This document shows positions 13,900 to 19,369 of a stretch of DNA of 19,369 nt, piece by piece (within the stretch, counting starts at the first letter, position 1; every line of letters begins with the position of its first letter). Source of the stretch: ZLKRG44 sp964555705. GTDB taxonomy: Bacteria > Planctomycetota > Phycisphaerae > Phycisphaerales > SM1A02. The stretch is from contig CAZKTN010000035.1 of assembly GCA_964555705.1 (NCBI GenBank), positions 1 to 19,369 on the forward strand, in the 5' to 3' direction. The notes under the pieces were generated by a model. That model saw only the letters and a list, made by a program, of their open reading frames with translations, searched no databases and was not told where the DNA came from. Position numbers and translations under genes: made by a program.

Positions 13900-13914
13900 C
13901 TTTGGTTGTACTTT
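13886..13914 (+). promoter_or_regulatory. sigma-70-type promoter of the DUF2089-like operon
   Basis: TTGACA at 13886-13891, a 17-base spacer, and TACTTT at 13909-13914. The predicted start is at 13921-13922, coincident with the GTG codon at 13922, so the transcript would be leaderless or nearly so. It is the best -35 match in the window. Confidence 0.75.
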
Positions 13915-13921
13915 GTTAACT

Positions 13922-14275
13922 GTGACTTCACGATCATTCAAGCCAGAGGGCAGCGAGGGTGCACCGGATCATCCGCTGCTGGCGCTCCCACGGGAGGACC
14001 TCGATCTGGTCGTCCAGCTCGTGCTGGCATCAGGATCGCTCAAGGATCTCGCCACCACCTACGAGGTGAGCTACCCGACCATTCGCGCCCGGCTCGACCG
14101 CACGATCGCGCGGCTGCGCGAGGTGCTCGCCGGACGAGCGCCAGATCCAGTGATCGAGCTTGTGGCGGATCTTGTGGAACGGGGCGAGATCTCGACCGCA
14201 GGTGCGCGTGCCCTTCGCGACCTGCTGCGCACGCAGTCATCGCGTTCGGGCAACGGCCAAAGGAGAGGCACATGA
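13922..14275 (+). CDS. small helix-turn-helix protein, DUF2089-like
   Basis: A 117-residue protein. Residues 18-66 match the C-terminal HTH part of DUF2089: L-P-R-E-D-L-D-L-V-V-Q-L-V-L-A-S-G-S-L-K-D-L-A, then V-S-Y-P-T-I-R-A-R-L-D-R. The cysteine zinc ribbon usual at the start of DUF2089 proteins is absent. Residues 75-105 add two helices (V-I-E-L-V-A-D-L-V-E-R-G-E-I-S). The GTG at 13922 is chosen because it coincides with the predicted transcription start. A TTG at 13886 is in frame but is the -35 box itself. The stop overlaps the ATG of the membrane protein (ATGA), so the two are coupled. A role as regulator of its own operon, with activity tuned by the membrane partner, is inference from the pairing. 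Confidence 0.78.
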   Translation: MTSRSFKPEGSEGAPDHPLLALPREDLDLVVQLVLASGSLKDLATTYEVSYPTIRARLDRTIARLREVLAGRAPDPVIELVADLVERGEISTAGARALRDLLRTQSSRSGNGQRRGT

Positions 14276-14628
14276 GCGAGTGGTGGTCACCTCAATCGAC
14301 TGGCATGATCTTCGGGATCGGTGGCGCGGCGTGCGGATTGCTTGGCGGCATCCTCGGGACAGCAGCAGGGTTGCTCGTGCCGCGTGGCCGCGGAAAGCCG
14401 GTCGTGTATGGCTGCTTTGCGCTGCTCTGCGCGATCGCCATCGGCAGCGCTGCGCTTGGTGCGGTGGCGCTCGTCAATGGGCAGCCGCGGCACGTGTGGA
14501 TGTGGCCAATCCTCCTCGGCGCCATCCTGCTCACGTCAGTCCTTCCGAGCGGGCTCATGATTCCGCGGTGGTACCGCCAGGCTGAGCAGCGGAGGCTCGA
14601 GGCGGCCGAGATTCGCCGAAGCTCCTGA
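14272..14628 (+). CDS. small three-helix membrane protein paired with the DUF2089-like regulator
   Basis: A 118-residue protein with a strong AAGGAG seven bases before an ATG that overlaps the upstream stop by four bases. Hydrophobic segments at about 11-36 (glycine-rich, with repeated G-G and G-T), 43-69 and 74-98 predict three membrane helices. The tail (99-118) is charged and probably cytoplasmic: R-W-Y-R-Q-A-E-Q-R-R-L-E-A-A-E. I recognise no named family and no catalytic motif. The tight coupling to a DNA-binding protein suggests a membrane sensor or sequestering partner, which is inference. Confidence 0.8.
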   Translation: MSEWWSPQSTGMIFGIGGAACGLLGGILGTAAGLLVPRGRGKPVVYGCFALLCAIAIGSAALGAVALVNGQPRHVWMWPILLGAILLTSVLPSGLMIPRWYRQAEQRRLEAAEIRRSS

Positions 14629-14646
14629 GCCCTTCGCGTCGCGGTC

Positions 14647-14652
14647 TACATT
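14647..14652 (+). promoter_or_regulatory. -10-like hexamer of exported methyltransferase gene
   Basis: TACATT lies 18 bases before the ATG at 14671, leaving a short leader that carries a GGAG ribosome binding site at 14661-14664. This gene therefore contrasts with the leaderless candidates elsewhere in the window. No -35 consensus is seen. Confidence 0.35.
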
Positions 14653-14670
14653 GCGGCGCAGGAGCCTTCG

Positions 14671-15717
14671 ATGCCCAACGCCGCCGCACTCGCCGCACTG
14701 GCTGTCGCGATCTCCGCGTTTGCCGCGCAAAGCGCCGATCCCCCGACGGCTGGGCCTGGCAAGTCGGAGGCGCCATCCATCGCAGAACGCATGAAGGCGG
14801 ATGCGACGGCGCTTGCGCCAACGGTCAGCAGCGACCTGGCCAAGAGCTTCCTCCGTGCGACGGCGAAGCTGTCCGATCCCGGTACGCGCACCGTGTACCG
14901 CAACCGCGAGAAGGGGCTCGCCGTCACGGCGCGTGCGTTCGATGCGATGAGCGCCGATCAGCGAGAGGGATTCGCTGCGCGCGAGTGCACGCCTGACTTC
15001 TATTTCGAGACGGCGTACGGGTCGCCGCTCGTGTACGTGCGCGCGCTCGACCTTGCGGCGCCGCACCTCCCAAGCGCACGGCCTGATGCGAGGCCGAAGC
15101 TTCTCGACTTCGGCTACGGCACGATCGGCCACCTGCAGCTGCTTGCCCACTGCGGGTTCGATGCGTACGGCGTGGACGTGGAGCCGCTGTTCTCGGCGCT
15201 CTACAGCGAGCCCGGCGATACAGGCAGCATCGGCACCGGATCAGTGTCGATCCACAAGGGGCAGTGGCCCGCCGAGCAGCCGCTTCGCGAGGCCATCGGC
15301 GCTGGCTTCTCGCTCATCACGAGCAAGAACACGCTCAAGAACGGCTACATCCACCCGGCACCGGCACAGGGCCAGACGGTCGATCCCAAGCGGCTGATCC
15401 AGCTCGGCGTGAGTGACGATTCCTATGTGAAGCACGTGCATGATGCGCTGCGCCCCGGCGGAGTCTTCGTCATCTACAACATCTGCCCGCCGCAGAATCC
15501 CCCGGACAAGGAGTACCTGCCGTGGGCCGATGGCGCGTCGCCGTTTCCCCGCGAGATGCTCGAGAAGGCCGGCTTCGAGGTGATCGCCTTCGACGTGTCC
15601 GACCAGGAGTGGGTTGTCGGGTGCTTCGATGCGCTTGGCTACGGCGAAGGCAAGCCGCGCGCAGAGCTCTCGAAGGAGTACTTCTGCCAGTACACCATCG
15701 CGCGCCGCAAGCCGTGA
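14671..15717 (+). CDS. class I SAM-dependent methyltransferase-fold protein with apparent signal peptide
   Basis: A 348-residue protein; GGAG lies six bases before the ATG. Residues 1-22 (A-A-A-L-A-A-L-A-V-A-I-S-A-F-A-A-Q-S-A-D) look like a signal peptide without a basic N-region. Residues 35-125 are a helical segment of unknown type. Residues 143-153 (K-L-L-D-F-G-Y-G-T-I-G) are the glycine-rich SAM motif, with G-V-D-V ending at acidic Asp169, and residues 258-270 (D-A-L-R-P-G-G-V-F-V-I-Y-N) are the post-motif strand. S-K-N-T-L-K-N-G-Y at 218-226 occupies the motif IV position, and its function is unclear. SAM is cytoplasmic, so export of a working methyltransferase would be odd. Either the N-terminus is not a signal or the fold has been reused. 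It converges on the O-methyltransferase-DinB gene with six bases between the stops. Confidence 0.78.
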   Translation: MPNAAALAALAVAISAFAAQSADPPTAGPGKSEAPSIAERMKADATALAPTVSSDLAKSFLRATAKLSDPGTRTVYRNREKGLAVTARAFDAMSADQREGFAARECTPDFYFETAYGSPLVYVRALDLAAPHLPSARPDARPKLLDFGYGTIGHLQLLAHCGFDAYGVDVEPLFSALYSEPGDTGSIGTGSVSIHKGQWPAEQPLREAIGAGFSLITSKNTLKNGYIHPAPAQGQTVDPKRLIQLGVSDDSYVKHVHDALRPGGVFVIYNICPPQNPPDKEYLPWADGASPFPREMLEKAGFEVIAFDVSDQEWVVGCFDALGYGEGKPRAELSKEYFCQYTIARRKP

Positions 15718-15723
15718 TGGTCC

Positions 15724-16983
15724 TTAGGGCGATGGCTCGGCGAGCGGGGCCGTGGTCTCGCGCTCGAGCACGTCGATCTCGGGCAGCCGGTCGCTGACGC
15801 CGGGCACGCCGAGGCGCCTGAGCATGTTGAGGCACTGCGCGCGGTGATGCGTGCCGTGCGTCGTGACGTGCACGAGCATCGCACCGAGCGTGAATCGGTA
15901 GGGCGAGCCGCCAAGCGTCACGTCCATCTGATGCGCGAGTCCACGCTGCCGCGCCCGGGCTGCGCAGTCGGAGAGGTCGCGCGCAGCCGCATCGAGCACC
16001 GATGCGAGCTCGATCGGCGACCTCCGGGTTCCGTCTTCGACAGATGGCCGCAGCGCGCGGGGCGGGCCGTCGATGCGGTCGGCCCACCGGAGCATTGCGC
16101 CAACGATGTGCGTCACCGTGTCGTGGAGCGAGCCGAGCCCGATCTCAAAGCGCTGGTGCCACTGGCTGTCGGAGAGATGGCTGCACGCCCGGAGCACCTC
16201 GCGCGTGGCCCATACGTTGTGCTCGAGCAGGATGTCGAGCGGATCCGCCGAGCGTGCGGGCGGAGAGGGGACAGGCACACAGGGCTCAGGCGCAGAGCGA
16301 GCAGGCCCGACGATCGCGAGCAGGATGCCGTCATATCCCTTTGCGCCCACGGTCTGCACGCCCGCTGCAGCAAGCCGCGGGTGCCGCGCTATGGCATCCA
16401 TCATCGTGCGGACGCCATCGACGCTCGGATCTCCTGTCGTGCCGTCAATCAGCCGGCCGCGCCGGATCACGTTGTCGACGATGATGAGCGTGCCATTGCG
16501 CGAAAGCGCCAGCGCATGCTCGAGGTACGCGGGGCAGTTCTCCTTGTCGGCATCGATGAAGATGAGATCGAAGGGCGGGGTGGCGGCGGCGCGCAGCTGT
16601 GAAAGCGAATCGAGCGCCGGACCCGCGATGACCTTCACGCCCGCAGCGATGCGCGCGTGTGCGATGTTGTCACGAGCCAGCTGCGCCCGTGCGGGTTCAA
16701 ACTCGAGCGTGACCAGCTCGCCATCGGCGGGCAACGCACGTGCCATCCAGATCGCGCTGTAGCCGGCGAGCGTGCCGATCTCGAGGATGCGCCGCGCGCC
16801 GATCGCGCGCGCAAGCACCTCAAGCAGTCGCCCCTGCGCCGGCGCGACGGCGATCTCGGGCAGCCCCGCACGTGCGGCCATGTCGCTCGCATGGGTGAGT
16901 GCCGCATCCTCCGGGGCGAGCCACGACTCCAGCGCACGGTCGACGGAGCTCCAGAGGGACTGTTCCGGTTCAGGCAGCGACAT
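15724..16983 (-). CDS. O-methyltransferase (family 3) fused to a DinB-like domain
   Basis: A 419-residue two-domain protein. Residues 20-226 are a catechol/caffeoyl-CoA-type O-methyltransferase: E-I-G-T-L-A-G-Y-S-A (68-77) for SAM, F-I-D-A-D-K-E-N-C (142-150) with metal-binding Asp144, and V-D-N-V (169-172) with Asp170 and Asn171. A Pro/Ser-rich linker spans 228-245. Residues 247-400 are a DinB four-helix bundle: L-L-E-H-N-V-W-A-T near 252-260, then T-H-I-V with His292, then T-H-G-T-H-H-R-A-Q with His376 and His380 as probable metal ligands. Both domains appear intact, suggesting linked reactions on one small molecule, which is inference. No signal peptide. CATAAT ends six bases before the ATG at 16981-16983 and there is no Shine-Dalgarno. 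Confidence 0.88.
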   Translation of the reverse strand: MSLPEPEQSLWSSVDRALESWLAPEDAALTHASDMAARAGLPEIAVAPAQGRLLEVLARAIGARRILEIGTLAGYSAIWMARALPADGELVTLEFEPARAQLARDNIAHARIAAGVKVIAGPALDSLSQLRAAATPPFDLIFIDADKENCPAYLEHALALSRNGTLIIVDNVIRRGRLIDGTTGDPSVDGVRTMMDAIARHPRLAAAGVQTVGAKGYDGILLAIVGPARSAPEPCVPVPSPPARSADPLDILLEHNVWATREVLRACSHLSDSQWHQRFEIGLGSLHDTVTHIVGAMLRWADRIDGPPRALRPSVEDGTRRSPIELASVLDAAARDLSDCAARARQRGLAHQMDVTLGGSPYRFTLGAMLVHVTTHGTHHRAQCLNMLRRLGVPGVSDRLPEIDVLERETTAPLAEPSP

Positions 16984-16989
16984 GCGGGC

Positions 16990-16995
16990 ATTATG
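16990..16995 (-). promoter_or_regulatory. -10 hexamer of O-methyltransferase-DinB gene
   Basis: CATAAT on the minus strand matches TATAAT at five of six positions and ends six bases before the ATG, predicting a leaderless mRNA. No good -35 is visible 16-18 bases upstream. Confidence 0.5.
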
Positions 16996-17108
16996 GCGAA
17001 TCAGCCCGACCCGATCGTGGGCTGCACGGCAGGTACGTCACGGACAGCCGAGTCGCTGCATGCCTTGCTGGTCTAGCCTGCGCGCACACCCTCACGCACG
17101 GAGCTGCC

Positions 17109-18698
17109 ATGGATCCTGCCGCACCCGCCAGCACCAAAGCATCCACCCTGCCGCGCCCGCGGCGGACCATCCTGCGCGACATCGGACTTGCGGTCGTGAT
17201 GATGCTGGTCGCGTACGGCGGGTTCGTCCTCTACTTCGCGACTCGCCCCGTGGTGGTGCGGGTCGACTATGTCCAGAAGCTCGTCGATTCGCTTCCCAAG
17301 CCCGCTAGCGAAAGCGATGCCGCATGGCCGGCCTATCGCGACGCACTGGTGCAGCTGGGATTCGGGAGCAAGCGACCCGGCAACACCGACACACTGGGCT
17401 TGCTCGGAGTGCGGGCAGGGCAGGAGGGATGGCCCACCATCTCCGCATGGATCGACACGAATGCCGACACGATCGCGGAGATGCGTGCGGCGGCGAAGCG
17501 GCCCATCCTTGGGTTCCCGATCGGACGCCCCTACACCGGTGCCGATGCCGACTACTTCCATGGAGGACCTATCGCCGGCACGGCGCCGCCATCGCCACTG
17601 GACCGGGAGCACTTTCAGTTCGACCACCTTGCGGCGCCGCACTACGGTCCGCTTCGTCAGGTCGCTCGCGCGCTGGCATCAGACCTCGAGCGCGCGGTCG
17701 AGCTCGGTGAAGGCGAGCGCGCCACGCAGGATGCTGAGGCGATCATGCGGCTCAGCAGGCATGTGACGGAGGGTAGGCTCCTGATCGGCGACCTCGTCTC
17801 CCTCGCCATTCGCCAGATGTGCGTGGCGTACGTCGTCTCCGTGCTGGAGTGGAAGCCCGAGGTGTTCAGTGACGATCAGCTCAGGAGGATTCAGGGAGCG
17901 CTTCTTTCCGTGCCGCCGGAGTTGGAGTGGTTCGACCTCACGGCGGAGCGCATGCTCTTCGAGGACACCGTGCAGCGCACGTACTCCGACGACGGGAGCG
18001 GCGACGGGTGGTTCGTGCCGACCATGCGCCAGCTGGCAACACTTGAGAGTCTGCTTGGAATCTCTGGCGGCGGGAACTCCAAGCCGTCGCCGCTCGTGTT
18101 TGGCGCGTTCGTATGGCCGCTTCGACCCATCGGCACCCCGATGGTCGCCGGCCGCAGGGATGCGCTCGCGCACTACCACGCGTCGTCGGACCGCATCGAG
18201 CAGGTGCCCGAGGGTTCGCTGCGCGAGCAGATCACGGCGTGCGAAGAAGTCGTGGCAGAGCGTGTTCGGATGCTGCAGGATCCCGATCAGGTCACCGCCC
18301 ACTTCCTCGAGGCGCTCATCATGACCTTAAGTCCGCAAGTGATGCGCAGCTACGCGCTGGACCGGGCGAGCCGCCACGCAGCGTGCACTGCGATCGCCGC
18401 GGAACTGTGCCGCCGTGTGACGGGCTCGTGGCCTGCATCGCCGGCCGACCTTGCGCCATTCAATGGCGGTGTTGCGCCCGCCGACCCATGGGTGGATGCG
18501 CCGATCAGGATGTCAAGCGATGCCCAAGGGTTCCGCATGTGGTCCGTGGGCCGGAATGGCGTGGATGACGGAGGCGATCCCTTCTCGGCCGGATCGCCAG
18601 AGCTGAGCACGCATCCGATGCCTGACAGCGGCGAGCGCGCGATCGACTGGGTCTGGTTCGCGCCCAGTGGCGACACGAAGCGCTGGCTTGGCAAGTGA
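17109..18698 (+). CDS. membrane-anchored protein of unknown function with pseudopilin-like C-terminal motif
   Basis: A 529-residue protein; GGAG lies five bases before the ATG, and a TAGCCT hexamer lies about 30 bases further up. A single hydrophobic segment (23-45) follows a basic stretch (P-R-P-R-R-T), predicting an N-in anchor with the bulk outside the cytoplasm. The body (50-470) is mostly helical, with A-W-P-A-Y-R-D-A near 92-99 and a helical segment near 200-230. The C-terminus reads W-S-V-G-R-N-G-V-D-D-G-G-D (478-490). Similar 'W-S-x-G-x-N-G-x-D-D-G-G' ends are familiar from planctomycete membrane proteins and recall the calcium-binding end of type II secretion pseudopilins. I cannot name the family. 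No enzymatic motif is apparent. Confidence 0.8.
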   Translation: MDPAAPASTKASTLPRPRRTILRDIGLAVVMMLVAYGGFVLYFATRPVVVRVDYVQKLVDSLPKPASESDAAWPAYRDALVQLGFGSKRPGNTDTLGLLGVRAGQEGWPTISAWIDTNADTIAEMRAAAKRPILGFPIGRPYTGADADYFHGGPIAGTAPPSPLDREHFQFDHLAAPHYGPLRQVARALASDLERAVELGEGERATQDAEAIMRLSRHVTEGRLLIGDLVSLAIRQMCVAYVVSVLEWKPEVFSDDQLRRIQGALLSVPPELEWFDLTAERMLFEDTVQRTYSDDGSGDGWFVPTMRQLATLESLLGISGGGNSKPSPLVFGAFVWPLRPIGTPMVAGRRDALAHYHASSDRIEQVPEGSLREQITACEEVVAERVRMLQDPDQVTAHFLEALIMTLSPQVMRSYALDRASRHAACTAIAAELCRRVTGSWPASPADLAPFNGGVAPADPWVDAPIRMSSDAQGFRMWSVGRNGVDDGGDPFSAGSPELSTHPMPDSGERAIDWVWFAPSGDTKRWLGK

Positions 18699-18748
18699 AC
18701 ATGAGCGCCGTCCGCATCCCACTTCAGAACGAGCGCTGAGAGACCTCC

Positions 18749-19369
18749 ATGTGCGCCGCAACATCGCCAACCGCCCTTGTGTGGCACCGCACTGACCTGC
18801 GGTGCGTGGACAATGCGGCGGTGACTGCAGCGGCCGAAGCTGCAGATGGTCGTGTTGCTGGCGTCTACGTGTTGCCTGAAGATCTGGGTGAGGAGGCACG
18901 GCTCGGACGGGGGCGGTTTGCATCGCCGCTTGGCTTCCCGCGTGCGAGCCCGCGGCGCACCGGGTTCCTGCTTGATGCGATCGACTCTCTGCGTGATGCC
19001 TGGCATGCGAGTGGCTCGGCGCTCTACGTGATGCGAGGGGATCCGTCCCAGTGCGTCGCGTCGCTCGCGCGCGACCTCGGGGTGCGTGAGGTGCACACCG
19101 CACCATGCCTCGCCTACGACGAGCAACAGGAGAACGATGCGGTAGCCCGTACGCTCGATGAGTGCGGCATCGCGCTTAGGGTGCACGACGAGACCACGAT
19201 GATTGCGGCAAGCGATCTGCCGTTTCCGCTCGACGAGCTTCCGGATGTCTTCTCGAGCTTCCGGCGGATCGTCGAGAGGGGCTGCTCGGTGCGGGCACCT
19301 TTGCCGGAGCCGAGCATCGCGGAGCTGCCCGATGCGCTCCGCACAGAGGCGAGACATCGATCGGACGCG
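18749..19369 (+). CDS. DASH-type cryptochrome/photolyase, N-terminal part, 3' end off window
   Basis: The frame runs open from the ATG at 18749 to the last base (207 codons). The photolyase N-terminal domain is clear: A-L-V-W-H-R-T-D-L-R-C-V-D-N-A-A-V at 9-25. Features favouring the DASH group are F-A-S-P-L-G-F-P-R followed by R-T-G-F-L-L-D-A-I-D-S-L-R, and D-L-P-F-P-L-D-E-L-P-D-V-F-S-S-F-R-R near 160-177. The FAD-binding helical domain lies beyond the window. Family members bind FAD and often a folate antenna, and repair cyclobutane dimers in single-stranded DNA or act in light sensing. The usual W-F-R-N is W-H-R-T here. There is no strong Shine-Dalgarno (only AGACCTCC just before the ATG). 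It lies 50 bases after the previous gene and may be co-transcribed. Confidence 0.9.
   Translation, partial: MCAATSPTALVWHRTDLRCVDNAAVTAAAEAADGRVAGVYVLPEDLGEEARLGRGRFASPLGFPRASPRRTGFLLDAIDSLRDAWHASGSALYVMRGDPSQCVASLARDLGVREVHTAPCLAYDEQQENDAVARTLDECGIALRVHDETTMIAASDLPFPLDELPDVFSSFRRIVERGCSVRAPLPEPSIAELPDALRTEARHRSDA

Noticed and set aside
18350..19357. Long minus-strand open frame opposite the end of the 17109 gene and the photolyase.
   Set aside because: It is a shadow of two plus-strand genes; the photolyase motifs are unambiguous on the plus strand.
1..19369. CRISPR arrays, tRNA or rRNA genes, insertion sequences, phage genes.
   Set aside because: No regularly spaced repeats, cloverleaf or rRNA-like segments, transposase motifs or terminal inverted repeats were seen on reading both strands.

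Overview
The window looks like a fragment of a draft or metagenome-assembled genome from a high-GC planctomycete, most plausibly of the Phycisphaerae type. The grounds are: two exported proteins ending in the paired 'D-x-N-x-D/S-G...LLAxWG' dockerin-like module common in that group; a membrane protein ending in a W-S-V-G-x-N-G-V-D-D-G-G motif; and many divergently or convergently arranged short transcription units. The taxonomic placement is inference from protein style, with no search behind it. One run of 100 Ns lies inside a gene. Its flanks carry the same 55 bases, so the gap is almost certainly an assembly artefact.

Layout. 1-409 (-): DCC-family (DUF393) thiol oxidoreductase-like protein running off the left edge. 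524-1612 (+): exported esterase with a C-terminal dockerin-like module. 1685-2215 (-): META-domain lipoprotein. 2317-3932 (+, interrupted by the gap): class C beta-lactamase-like serine hydrolase. 3929-4492 (-): DinB/DUF1572-type protein. 7691 down to 4641 (-): a complete arsenic operon, arsR-arsC-arsM-acr3 (regulator, thioredoxin-type arsenate reductase, arsenite methyltransferase, arsenite exporter). Divergent from it are two regulators on the + strand: 7806-8714, a winged helix joined to a LuxR-type helix-turn-helix, and 8818-9456, a winged-helix protein. They are followed by 9534-12071, an 845-residue PDZ + alpha/beta-hydrolase + Asp-box propeller fusion. 12247-13725 is an exported HAF-type repeat propeller with a dockerin-like end, closed by a good intrinsic terminator. 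13922-14628 is a two-gene unit (DUF2089-like HTH protein plus a three-helix membrane protein) behind the strongest promoter in the window. 14671-15717 is a methyltransferase-fold protein with an apparent signal peptide. 15724-16983 (-) is an O-methyltransferase fused to a DinB domain. 17109-18698 (+) is a membrane-anchored protein of unknown function. 18749 to the right edge is the N-terminal part of a DASH-type cryptochrome/photolyase.

How the genes work together. The ars operon is a self-contained detoxification unit: reduce arsenate, methylate or export arsenite, derepress through ArsR. Elsewhere the window is a set of small independent units with an emphasis on secreted hydrolases and propellers. 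The most interesting cross-cutting signal is in the promoters. Seven genes without a Shine-Dalgarno sequence have a -10-like hexamer (TAnnnT, or CATAAT in one case) ending six or seven bases before the start codon, which predicts leaderless mRNAs. Four of the seven are regulators. A second signal is an 18-bp element, GGsCATACCCCrATyGGG, present in two intergenic regions; one copy is between the ars operon and the LuxR-type regulator. No rRNA, tRNA, CRISPR array or insertion sequence was found. No gene-free stretch exceeds 200 bases.
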